Shown here one piece after another: positions 32,482-40,501 of a stretch of 64,000 nt of DNA. The DNA is from Streptomyces sp. NBC_01267 (lineage in GTDB: Bacteria; Actinomycetota; Actinomycetes; Streptomycetales; Streptomycetaceae). Where the stretch lies: NCBI RefSeq assembly GCF_036241575.1, contig NZ_CP108455.1, positions 4,088,001 through 4,152,000 of the forward strand, in the 5' to 3' direction. Position 1 is the first letter of the stretch. Each line of letters starts with the position of its first letter. Under the pieces are notes generated by a model that did no database searches, was not told where the DNA came from, and saw nothing but the letters and a program-made list of their open reading frames with translations. Made by a program: the position numbers and the translations under genes.

Positions 32482-33294
32482 TCACCCGAAGCGGGTGGAG
32501 AGCGACTGGGCCTCCGTGTACGAGGGGATCCCGGTGGGCAGGGCGGCGCCCGTGGCGACGGCTCCGGCGGTCTGCACGACCGCCTGCAGTGCGGCCCGGA
32601 ACAGCAGCGAACCGCAGCTGACCCGGCGTACGCCCAGCGCGGCCAGCTCCGTCACGGAGGGCCCTGCGGGCGAGAAGAGAATGTTGAGCGGCACCCGGAG
32701 GTTCCCGGTCAGTGCGGAGATGGCCTGGGCGTCCTGAAGGCCCGGGACGAACAGGCCGTCCGCACCCGCGTGTTGGTAGGCCTCGGCCCGGTGCGTGGTC
32801 TGCTCCGTGTGCCCGGGAAGCCAGTACGTGTCCGTACGGGCGTTGACGAACAGCTCGGGCACCGCGTCCTTCACGGCCCGGATCAGCTCGCACTGCCGGT
32901 CGACGCCGGTGAGTGAACCGTCGGGCCGCCCGTCCTCGATATTGACGCCGACCACGCCGGCGTCGGCCAACTCGACTGCCAGCGAGGCGACTTCGTCCGG
33001 GTGCGTGCTGAAGCCGCCTTCGATGTCCACGCTGATCAGCGCGGACAGCCGGGCGAGGCCACGGGCGAGCCGAACGGTCTCCGCACGGGTGCCGCCCGTC
33101 GCGTCGGCCTTCCCGGCGGCTGCCGCGACGCCGAGGCTGGTCGTACCGATGGCCCGGAACCCGGCGGCGGCGAGGGCGGCGGCCGAGGCGTGGTCCCACG
33201 CGTTGGGCAGGACGAGCGGGGCTTCGGGGGACGCGCCGGGCCCTGCGTGGTGCGAGGCGTGGTGCAGTGCGCGGAATTCCTCGAAGGGGTTCAT
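32482..33294 (-). CDS. Isocitrate lyase/PEP mutase family protein without loop Cys
   Basis: This 270-residue TIM-barrel protein belongs to the PEP-mutase-like branch common in actinobacteria. Marks are LVLPNAWDHASAAALAAAGF, ISVDIEGGFSTHP (metal site) and VNIEDGRPDG. The KxCGH loop of true lyases is missing, so the chemistry differs from the other superfamily member at 23.8 kb. C-terminal NILFSPAGPSVTELAALGVR is typical for the family. The function is not known. The ATG at 33294 follows GGAAGGAA. Confidence 0.85.
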   Translation of the reverse strand: MNPFEEFRALHHASHHAGPGASPEAPLVLPNAWDHASAAALAAAGFRAIGTTSLGVAAAAGKADATGGTRAETVRLARGLARLSALISVDIEGGFSTHPDEVASLAVELADAGVVGVNIEDGRPDGSLTGVDRQCELIRAVKDAVPELFVNARTDTYWLPGHTEQTTHRAEAYQHAGADGLFVPGLQDAQAISALTGNLRVPLNILFSPAGPSVTELAALGVRRVSCGSLLFRAALQAVVQTAGAVATGAALPTGIPSYTEAQSLSTRFG

Positions 33295-33443
33295 CGGGCC
33301 GGGTTCCTTCCGCAGGGCTGTTCGCGGGACGTTCCGGCCCGGCGGGCCGTGGACCCGACGGTAGCGCCATGAGCGTTCCGCGCCTGTCGAAACCTCGCGG
33401 GCCGTACGGGGCGGCGCGCCCCGGCCGGGTCCGGCCGTCCGGA

Positions 33444-33947
33444 TCAGACGCGGGTCGCCTCGTCGTAGACGCCGACGATCTTCCGCAGGAAGCCCGCGAC
33501 CGTGGCCTGTTCCCCCGGGGGCAGGGCCTCCGCTGCGGCGGTGACGCCCTCGACGAGCGGGGAGACGTACTGGTAGGCGGTCGCCTCCCAGTGGTCGGCG
33601 GGGGTGACGATCACCTTGCGGCGGTCGGTGGGATGCGGCTGCCTGCTGACGTGACCGGCGGCCACCAGCCGGTCGATGACGAGCGTGGTCGCCGCGGTCG
33701 AGGCCTCCAGGCGGCGGGCGAGGTCGGTGGGTGTGGTCGGCCCGACGGTGACGAGATGGTCCATCACCGCCAGCCCGGCCGGGTCCACCCGCAGCTCCCG
33801 GCCCAGGTGCCGCTCGAACCGCTGTTGGCTCAGGGTCAGCTGCCGCAGCTGGTCACGGATGTCTCCCGCGCCGTCCGTGCGGGGCACCGCACCGGAGGCA
33901 GGCGGTCCGGAGGTAGGCGGTCCGGAGGCAGGCGGTTCGACGTCCAT
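33444..33947 (-). CDS. MarR-family regulator
   Basis: This 167-residue regulator has a Pro/Gly-rich N-terminal leader with three PPxSG repeats and then a MarR winged-helix domain (TTPTDLARRLEASTAATTLV, wing HPTDRRKVIVTPAD). It is divergent from an MFS exporter gene, with only 59 bases between the two starts. A palindrome in that gap should serve both. Control of the exporter by this regulator is therefore very likely. The start at 33947 (MDVEPP) is favoured because an upstream extension would run through the operator. Confidence 0.88.
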   Translation of the reverse strand: MDVEPPASGPPTSGPPASGAVPRTDGAGDIRDQLRQLTLSQQRFERHLGRELRVDPAGLAVMDHLVTVGPTTPTDLARRLEASTAATTLVIDRLVAAGHVSRQPHPTDRRKVIVTPADHWEATAYQYVSPLVEGVTAAAEALPPGEQATVAGFLRKIVGVYDEATRV

Positions 33948-33980
33948 GCCGGTCAGGATACTCTCGATATTGCTAAGAAT

Positions 33981-33993
33981 ATTGGTAACCAAT
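33981..33993. promoter_or_regulatory. MarR operator candidate between MarR and MFS genes
   Basis: ATTGGTAACCAAT is a perfect palindrome with one central base. It overlaps the AT-rich promoter region shared by the divergent genes and ends 13 bases before the MFS ATG. A second, weaker repeat ATATTGCTAAGAATAT lies just to the left. Confidence 0.8.
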
Positions 33994-34006
33994 GAACTGA
34001 GGTAGT

Positions 34007-35470
34007 ATGAGTGCCGACCCGGCCGCACCGCCGCCCTACCGGTGGCGGTGGCTGATCCTCGTGGTGATGCTCGTCGCGGAGATCATGGATCTGCTGGACG
34101 CGTCGATCGTCAATGTGGCCGGACCCGCGTTGGAGAAGTCCCTCGGGGCGACCTCCGTCGGCCTGCAGTGGGTGATCGGCGGGTACGCCCTCACGCTGGG
34201 CGCCGGGCTGATCCTGGGCGGCCGGCTCGGTGACCGGTACGGGCGGCGCCGTATGTTCCTCATCGGCCTGGCCTCGTTCACGGCCACGTCACTGCTCTGC
34301 GCGGGCGCACCGGACATCGAGTCGCTGATCGCCTTCCGGCTGTTCCAGGGCGTCGCCGGGGCGATGCTCCTCCCGCAGGGTCTCGGCCTGCTGCGGGAGA
34401 ACTTCTCCGGCCCCGAACTCGCCAAGGTCTTCGGCATCTTCGGCCCGGTCCTGGGGCTGGGCGGCATCGTCGGTCCGGTGCTCGGCGGCGGCCTGATCCA
34501 GGGGGACTTCTTCGGGCTCGGCTGGCGGCTGGTGTTCCTGGTGAACGTGCCGATCGGCATCGCCGCCCTGGCCGTCGCCGCGAGGTTCGTCCCCAGGAAG
34601 CCGGGCGACCGCACCGTGATCGTCGATGGTGTGGGCGCGGTCCTGGTGGCGGTCTCCTGTGCACTGCTCGTGCTGCCCCTGAACCAGGGCCAGGACGCCG
34701 GCTGGCCGCTGTGGACCTGGCTCTGCATGGCCGCCTCCGCCGTCGGGTTCGCGCTCTTCGCCGTGCAGCAGCGCCGTACGGCAGCCCGGGGGCGCGAGCC
34801 GCTGGTCACCCCGGCCCTGCTGCGCAAGCCCGCGTTCACGGTCGGGCTCGGCGGCATCGCGCTGTTCTTCAGCGGGCTGGTCGGCACCCAGCTCGTCCTG
34901 ACCCTCTACCTGCAGATCGGTCAGCACTTCACCGCCGGGGACGCGGGGCTGGGCAACCTGCCGCTGGCGGTGGGCACCGCGATCGGCGGCGCGGTCAGCG
35001 GAGCCGTACTCGCGGACCGGATCGGCCGCGCGGTGCTCCAGATCGGCCCGCTCGTCCAGCTCGGCGGCGCGGCCCTGCTCTGGTACGAACTCGGCCACCT
35101 CGGACCGGCGTTCAGCATCTGGGACGTGGCACCCGGGGTGGCCGTCTGCGGGATCGGGGCGGGCATGGTGATCGCCGCCCTGTTCAGCTTCGTCCTCGCC
35201 GCGGTGGACGACGACGAGATCGGCTCGGCGTCCGGGGTGCTGTCGGCGGTGCAGTCCATCGGCGGCTCGATCGGGGTCGCCGTCTTCGGCTCCGTGTTCT
35301 TCGCCCGTGCCCGGACGGGCGACTTCACCACCGGCTTCCACCATGCGCTGCTGGTCCAGGCATGCCTCCTGGCCGCCTTCCTGGCCATCACCTTCCTGCT
35401 GCCCAGGAAGGGACGCCCGGAGGAGTTCGAGGCCGCTGCCGACGAGCGGCGGGAGAGCGCTGCCGCGTGA
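34007..35470 (+). CDS. DHA2-type MFS drug exporter
   Basis: This 487-residue transporter has 14 predicted helices. Helix 1 carries the antiporter motif MDLLDASIVNVAGPALEKSL, motif A is GGRLGDRYGRRR and motif C is GLGGIVGPVLGGGL. Unlike the first DHA2 protein in this window it has no extra C-terminal domains, ending in a short Glu-rich tail. It is divergent from and probably repressed by the MarR protein. Proton-driven export of an antibiotic or dye-like compound is expected. Confidence 0.92.
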   Translation: MSADPAAPPPYRWRWLILVVMLVAEIMDLLDASIVNVAGPALEKSLGATSVGLQWVIGGYALTLGAGLILGGRLGDRYGRRRMFLIGLASFTATSLLCAGAPDIESLIAFRLFQGVAGAMLLPQGLGLLRENFSGPELAKVFGIFGPVLGLGGIVGPVLGGGLIQGDFFGLGWRLVFLVNVPIGIAALAVAARFVPRKPGDRTVIVDGVGAVLVAVSCALLVLPLNQGQDAGWPLWTWLCMAASAVGFALFAVQQRRTAARGREPLVTPALLRKPAFTVGLGGIALFFSGLVGTQLVLTLYLQIGQHFTAGDAGLGNLPLAVGTAIGGAVSGAVLADRIGRAVLQIGPLVQLGGAALLWYELGHLGPAFSIWDVAPGVAVCGIGAGMVIAALFSFVLAAVDDDEIGSASGVLSAVQSIGGSIGVAVFGSVFFARARTGDFTTGFHHALLVQACLLAAFLAITFLLPRKGRPEEFEAAADERRESAAA

Positions 35471-35577
35471 GCCCGACTCGCGGTGCCCGGCGGGACGGCG
35501 GTGGTCCGGGCCGGAGCGATCCACCTCTCCGGGCCACCGCCGGCCGCTGAGACGGTGAGGTGTCACCTCGCCACCGG

Positions 35578-36381
35578 CTACGGGCGACGCCCCCAGGCGG
35601 AGATCATCGGGGATGTCGCCAGGTCGAGTTGGCCGCTGGCGACGTTCGACAGGTGGAGATCGATGTCCAAGTCCGTCGCGATCCCCGCCGCCACGAGCCG
35701 GCCACGGATCTGCCGCACGGTCGCTGCCTCAAGAACCGTGCAGGCCGGGGAGGTGATCGGGAAGAAGGCGTCCGCCCGTACGTCGTACAGGCCTGCTTCG
35801 CGGAGCAGTCGGGGCAGCGTCCTGCCGTACGCGAGATCGGCGCCGCGTTCCGCCATGAGTTCGCGGAACCCGGACCGGAGGCGGTTGGCCAGCCGCTGTG
35901 CGGGGCCCGACTCGTCCGGGCAGAGCAGCGGCTGCAAGCCTGGATCGGCGTCCTCCAGGAGCAGCACACCACCGGGTCGCAGCGCCTGGATCATGCGGCG
36001 CAGTGCCTCGGAGCGGTCGACGACGTGCACCAGGACCAGCCGGGCGTGCACCAGGTCGAAACCGCCCGGGGGCGGAGGGTCGGCCGCGACGTCGTGGCGC
36101 AGGACCTCGACGGTGTCGGAGGCGGCGTCCCGGGCCCAGGACACATCGATGTCGGTGCAGACCACGTGTCCCGTGGTCCCGACCCGCTCGGCGAGACCCA
36201 GGGGAACGGAGGGACCACCGGCGCCGACCTCCCAGCACCGCATGCCCTCGGTGATGCCGATCCGGTCGATGTGCCGGAACGTCCCCGGATCGAACAGCTC
36301 GGCCAGCGCGCCGAAACGGATGCCCGCCTCCGACTGCTGGTTGTCGAGCAGATACCCCTGGTCCCTACCGTCCTCGGCCAT
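35578..36381 (-). CDS. SAM-dependent methyltransferase
   Basis: This 267-residue class I methyltransferase has motif I as WEVGAGGPSVPLGLAERVG, motif II acidic end VVCTDID, and FDLVHARLVLVHV before RPGGVLLLEDADPG (motif IV-V region). The N-terminal YLLDNQQSEAGIRFGALAEL is found in a group of actinobacterial methyltransferases acting on small molecules. The substrate is unknown. ATG 36381 is used. It converges with the MFS gene and lies alone. Confidence 0.88.
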   Translation of the reverse strand: MAEDGRDQGYLLDNQQSEAGIRFGALAELFDPGTFRHIDRIGITEGMRCWEVGAGGPSVPLGLAERVGTTGHVVCTDIDVSWARDAASDTVEVLRHDVAADPPPPGGFDLVHARLVLVHVVDRSEALRRMIQALRPGGVLLLEDADPGLQPLLCPDESGPAQRLANRLRSGFRELMAERGADLAYGRTLPRLLREAGLYDVRADAFFPITSPACTVLEAATVRQIRGRLVAAGIATDLDIDLHLSNVASGQLDLATSPMISAWGRRP

Positions 36382-36648
36382 GCCGCGCGCCACCTTGTCT
36401 CTCCGTTCGCCGTACGCGCAGTCCACCACGACCGCACCCACACTTCGCCCACCGACCCGGGCATCACACCCTTCCGCCGGGCCCCCGCACGACTTCCCCG
36501 CTCCCTCCGGGGCTCGCGGCGGATCAGGTGAAAGTCGTACTGCCGTACTGGGGGTGAACCTGCCCGGATCGCGATGTGGGCCGGCCCGGGGCCCGGCACT
36601 CTGCTGAGGGTCGATCTGAGTGGCGCTGCGGCAACCGGGGGAGCACGG

Positions 36649-37479
36649 ATGACGGTTGAACGAGCGGACGGCGCTCCTGCTGCGGCGTCCGTCCCCGCCC
36701 CTGCGCGGGCGGTGTCCGTCCCCGCCCCTGCGCGCGCCCCGGCCGGTGAGGGCCGGAACCGGGACGTGCCGCGCCATGTCGCGTGTGTGATGGACGGGAA
36801 CGGCCGGTGGGCGACGCGGCGGTCCCTCCCGCGTACCTCGGGTCACCGGGCCGCGGAGACGACAGCGATCGACGTCATCGAGACGGCGCGCACGTCGGGA
36901 GTGAAGTGGCTGAGCCTGTACGCGTTCTCCACCGAGAACTGGCAACGCCCCAGCAGCGAGGTCGACTTCCTCATGCACCTGGTCCGCCGCGTGGTGCGCA
37001 AACACGCCCCGCTGCTGCACGCCCGTGGCATCCGCTGCCGGTTCCTCGGCGTGGCGGACCCGAGGATCCCCGGGCCGCTGGCCCAGGACTTCGCCGACCT
37101 GATGACCCTGACCCGGACGAACCGGGGCATGACGCTGACCGTGGCGTTCGACCACGGCGGGCGCCAGGACATCGTCGAGGCGGCACGGTCCCTCATCCGC
37201 AGCGGGGTGTCCGCCGATGCCGTCGACGAGCAGCGCTTCGCCGCTCACCTGCCCTTTTCGGACACCCCCGACGTGGATCTCGTCATCCGCACCTCCGGCG
37301 AACAGCGGATCTCCAACTTCATGCTCTGGCAGGTGGCCTACGCCGAGTGGATCTTCCCTCCGGTGCTCTGGCCCGACTTCCGCGCGTCGCACTTCGTGGA
37401 GTGCCTGCACGCCTACCAGCAACGCAATCGCCGCTTCGGCGGTGTGACGCCGCACGCGAACGGAGAACATCACCCGTGA
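36649..37479 (+). CDS. Cis-prenyltransferase (undecaprenyl diphosphate synthase family)
   Basis: This 276-residue enzyme extends allylic diphosphates with isopentenyl diphosphate in cis, giving the C50-C55 carrier lipid or a shorter chain. The signature motifs are CVMDGNGRWA (catalytic Asp), RTSGHRAAE, LYAFSTENWQRP, DLVIRTSGEQRISNFMLWQ and YAEWIF. Residues 1-40 are a Pro/Ala-rich leader with a duplicated SVPAPARA segment (a 21-bp DNA repeat). This looks like an extra paralogue rather than the housekeeping synthase, since the next gene overlaps it by four bases (GTGA) and encodes an MpaB-type oxygenase. A joint pathway on an isoprenoid is an attractive inference. Confidence 0.9.
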   Translation: MTVERADGAPAAASVPAPARAVSVPAPARAPAGEGRNRDVPRHVACVMDGNGRWATRRSLPRTSGHRAAETTAIDVIETARTSGVKWLSLYAFSTENWQRPSSEVDFLMHLVRRVVRKHAPLLHARGIRCRFLGVADPRIPGPLAQDFADLMTLTRTNRGMTLTVAFDHGGRQDIVEAARSLIRSGVSADAVDEQRFAAHLPFSDTPDVDLVIRTSGEQRISNFMLWQVAYAEWIFPPVLWPDFRASHFVECLHAYQQRNRRFGGVTPHANGEHHP

Positions 37480-38990
37480 CGGACACCGGCAGCAGCCACC
37501 CCAGTTCGACGAGTTCCGGACCCACCGACCACCCGAGCGACCCCGCGCAGCCGATGCACGATGCGCCGCGGCTCGGCTCCCTGTTCGGTCCCGACTCGCA
37601 GTTCCACCGGTTCTTCAACGACCCGCGCTGGGCCATTGCCTTGATCAGGGCCACGGTGCTGGAGGCAGCCCACCCGCAGGTCGGCGCGGCGCTGATCGAC
37701 AACTCGACGTTCGTCGCACACCCGTGGCGACGGCTGCGCAACACCCTGATGAGCCTGCAGCGCATGTTCGGCCCCGACGACGACGTGCGGCAGCGGGAGG
37801 CGGCGCGGCTCAACCGCATGCACGCGCGGCTGAGCGGTACCGACGCGCGGGAGCGGCCCTACGACGCGATGGACCCCGGGGTCCGTGCCTGGGTGGTCGC
37901 GACCCTCTTCGAGAGTTCCGTCACCATGTGCCGACTGAGCGGGCAGCCGCTCGACCAGACCACCATGGAGCAGCTCTACGCCGAATACCAGGCATTCCTG
38001 GCGGTGTTGGGGGACGCGGCCGGTCATCTGCCGCCCACCCTGGCGGAGTTCTGGCCGTACTACGACCGCATGGTCGAGGAGGAGCTGGAGGACACGGAGG
38101 CGCTGCGCATCATCCTCTACCGGCTCTTCGACCATCTTCCGGCGCCGCCCCTGCTGGACGGCCTGCCCACCGTATGGGCGGCGGGCCGCGCACTCGCGGG
38201 CCCGGTCATCGGCACCATCACGGTGGCGTCCCTGCCCGAGTCCTTCCGCCGGCGGGCGGGGCTGCCCGACGTTCCCGGCGCCCGGACGCTGATGCAGAGC
38301 GCCTACGTGGCCGCGGGCCTGGCACGCTTCCTGCCCGACAACTGGCTCCGGACCGAGAGCCTCACCGACCTGCTCTTCCAGTCCTCGGACGGCGACGCCT
38401 CGCCCGCCGCGACGCTCACCGCGCTACGTGGCCGGATGAAGCAGGCCGGTGCCCTGTTCCGGCTGGTCACACCGTTCGCCGAGCAGCCCGCTCCTCCCGG
38501 GGGACCCGGGCCGCAGCGCAGCGCCGACGCGTTCTTCACCGAAGTCCTGGACCAGACCGGCGACGGCTATCTGGAGTGGCCCGATCTGGCGTCCATGGCG
38601 CGGGAGTTGGCCTCGCGGCTCGATCTGGACGAGCCGGCGGAGACCAGGCTCTACCAGGCGTACGCCGAGTGGTGGAAGGAACTCCAGGCGGCCCTCGACA
38701 CCGACGGTGACGGTCGCGTCAGCAAGGAGGAGTACGCCGCCGCTGTCCCCTCCCTGGCGGGGCCCGCGCTGATCAGGGTCGCGGAAGTGCTCTTCGACGT
38801 CACCGACGCGGACGGCAACGAGTTCATCGACGCGGACGAGTACCGGGCCCTGTTCCGGACGGCCTTCGGGCGCACGGTGGCCGACGCGGACGCGGGGTAC
38901 TCCCGCAGCGCGTTCGTGAAGGACTTCCTGTCCTTCATGTCGGGACGGCGACGTTCGACCGCTTACGACCCACTGCTGGCGGGGGCGTAG
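37476..38990 (+). CDS. MpaB-type oxygenase (DUF2236) fused to EF-hand domain
   Basis: This 504-residue protein has an N-terminal domain of the MpaB/rubber-oxygenase (DUF2236) family, visible as ALIRATVLEAAHPQVGAALI and FVAHPWRRLRNTLMSL. Members of this heme-dependent family cleave or oxidise isoprenoid chains. The C-terminal part (residues about 345-470) is a calerythrin-like EF-hand domain with loops DQTGDGYLEWPD (from residue 359), DTDGDGRVSKEE (408) and DADGNEFIDADE (444). The last two are canonical calcium loops. A calcium-gated oxygenase is an inference; I know no described bacterial example. Translation is coupled to the cis-prenyltransferase gene by a GTGA overlap. Confidence 0.85.
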   Translation: MTDTGSSHPSSTSSGPTDHPSDPAQPMHDAPRLGSLFGPDSQFHRFFNDPRWAIALIRATVLEAAHPQVGAALIDNSTFVAHPWRRLRNTLMSLQRMFGPDDDVRQREAARLNRMHARLSGTDARERPYDAMDPGVRAWVVATLFESSVTMCRLSGQPLDQTTMEQLYAEYQAFLAVLGDAAGHLPPTLAEFWPYYDRMVEEELEDTEALRIILYRLFDHLPAPPLLDGLPTVWAAGRALAGPVIGTITVASLPESFRRRAGLPDVPGARTLMQSAYVAAGLARFLPDNWLRTESLTDLLFQSSDGDASPAATLTALRGRMKQAGALFRLVTPFAEQPAPPGGPGPQRSADAFFTEVLDQTGDGYLEWPDLASMARELASRLDLDEPAETRLYQAYAEWWKELQAALDTDGDGRVSKEEYAAAVPSLAGPALIRVAEVLFDVTDADGNEFIDADEYRALFRTAFGRTVADADAGYSRSAFVKDFLSFMSGRRRSTAYDPLLAGA

Positions 38991-38999
38991 TCCTTCCGG

Positions 39000-39518
39000 T
39001 CAGGGTGTCGTCCGGGGGATCAAGCCCCGTCGCAGCCAGCGGCCGGCCGCGGCGAGCACACGGTCGGTCACCTGGTTCGCCTGCGTGAGGTCCGCCTCCG
39101 TCACCTGCCCCACCGCGTCCGTCTCCGTCACCTGCCCCACCGCGCGTAGCAGGGCGACGGCCTCGTTCTTTGCCGACGGGGCCGCGTCGGTACGGACCGC
39201 GCTCCCTCGCTTCTGTGCGGATGGCGCGTCGGTTGGGGAGAATCCGTGCAGATTCACCTCGAACCGCCCGTCACCGAACCGCGCGCCGGCCCGTGCCGCC
39301 GCAGCCCGGATCAGCGCGGTCCCGCCGACGCCACCCGTCCCGTGCACCAGGCACATCGCGGGCGCTCCGCCCGCCTCGCCGTCCGCGAGCACGCGGTCCA
39401 TGAGCGCCTCGATCTCCGCCAGTTCACGCGCCCGCCCGACGAAGGGGGACGCCGGCGCGCGACGACTCGTCGGGGTCTCGGGATCCGGACATGCTCCGAT
39501 CCCGCCACTCGAAGTCAC
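39000..39518 (-). CDS. Truncated NB-ARC-type ATPase with degenerate Walker A
   Basis: This 172-residue protein resembles the start of the NB-ARC ATPase module of AfsR/SARP- or LAL-type regulators: FVGRARELAEIEALMDRVL, then MCLVHGTGGVGGTALIR and GRFEVNLHGFSP. The P-loop reads GTGGVGGT, so the conserved Lys of GxxGxGKT is Gly and nucleotide hydrolysis is unlikely. The rest of the ATPase, winged helix and repeats are missing. The C-terminal part has a duplicated AVGQVTE segment. It is divergent from the LuxR gene at the head of the CIS locus. It may be a decaying regulator or a small non-enzymatic sensor. Confidence 0.7.
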   Translation of the reverse strand: MTSSGGIGACPDPETPTSRRAPASPFVGRARELAEIEALMDRVLADGEAGGAPAMCLVHGTGGVGGTALIRAAAARAGARFGDGRFEVNLHGFSPTDAPSAQKRGSAVRTDAAPSAKNEAVALLRAVGQVTETDAVGQVTEADLTQANQVTDRVLAAAGRWLRRGLIPRTTP

Positions 39519-39838
39519 GGCCCGCGCAGGTCACTTCGGGTGCCCTGCGAACGGGACGGAAGCAACAGGTCAGCGACGTCGGGAGATGGGCGCCATCGCA
39601 CTCGGCAACGGTTCCGGGCCGGAGGGTAGTTGTGTCGGCAGACCGATCCCGCCGCAGCTCAGGACCGCGAATAGTCACCCCGAGGCAAAGTGGTACAACA
39701 GGGAACCAGAGACTGAGTTGCCGGCGTGATTGTGGGCCCGGGGATCTTTTTCCCGTCAATACCAGAACGACAGAGACTATGCGGATCGCCGAATCCTTAT
39801 AGCGGGCTGGCGTACGACCTCGCTCCAGAGGAGAGAAA
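39519..39838. other. Divergent promoter region at the head of the CIS locus
   Basis: No gene is supported in these 320 bases. The region should carry the promoter of the LuxR-cap-ATPase genes; TATAGC at about 39798 is a possible -10 element. GAGGAGAG at 39829-39836 is a strong ribosome site for the TTG start at 39839. Confidence 0.45.
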
Positions 39839-40501
39839 TTGCACGACTCTTCACGGTCGATCCCCTTGGAACCCGACGAGCGGATTCCTGTCGTGGTCCA
39901 CGCTCCGGACCCGATATTGCGCGAGGGGATGATCAGTCAACTGCGGCAGCACCCGGTGGTCGAACTCGTCGAGGAGTCCGAAGTCCCGGAGCAGGGTGTG
40001 GCCGTGCTGCTCGCCGAGTCCCCCGACCCGGCCGCACTCGCGTGGCTGCGCCGCCTCGTACGCAAGGACGGGCTGCAAGCCGTTCTGGTGGTGAGCATGA
40101 TCCGCGAGACGGAATTGCTCGACGTCTTCGAATGCGGGGTCGGGGCCATCGTGTGGCGGCACGAGGCCACTCCGCAGCGGTTGTTGCGGGCCGTGGTCGC
40201 GGCCTACCGGCGGGAGGGCGACCTGCCCTCCGACCTGCTCGGGCGGCTCATCAACCAGGTCGGCACCCTGCGGACCACCGCGGTCGGTGCCTCCGGTGTG
40301 CGGCCGTCGGGCCTGACACCGCGTGAGACCGATGTGCTGCGACTGGTGGCGGACGGAATGGGCACCGGGCAGATAGCCGAGAAACTTTCGTATTCGGAAC
40401 GGACTGTCAAAAACATCATGCAAGGTCTGACCACCCGCCTGGCGCTGCGCAACCGCACGCACGCCGTCGCTTATGCCCTGCGGGAGGGATACATCTCGTG
40501 A
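39839..40501 (+). CDS. LuxR/NarL-type regulator of the CIS locus with atypical receiver
   Basis: This 220-residue regulator has an N-terminal receiver-like domain and a C-terminal LuxR helix-turn-helix (LTPRETDVLRLVADGMGTGQ, then IAEKLSYSERTVKNIM). The receiver lacks the usual features: the first acidic pair is replaced by VVHAPDP, the strand that should end in the phosphoacceptor Asp reads VAVLLAESPD, and the Lys of the last strand is Trp/Arg (AIVWRHEAT). It is therefore probably not phosphorylated. The TTG start follows GAGGAGAG. The stop overlaps the cap-protein gene (GTGA), so it is translated with CIS genes and is likely their own regulator. Confidence 0.85.
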   Translation: MHDSSRSIPLEPDERIPVVVHAPDPILREGMISQLRQHPVVELVEESEVPEQGVAVLLAESPDPAALAWLRRLVRKDGLQAVLVVSMIRETELLDVFECGVGAIVWRHEATPQRLLRAVVAAYRREGDLPSDLLGRLINQVGTLRTTAVGASGVRPSGLTPRETDVLRLVADGMGTGQIAEKLSYSERTVKNIMQGLTTRLALRNRTHAVAYALREGYIS

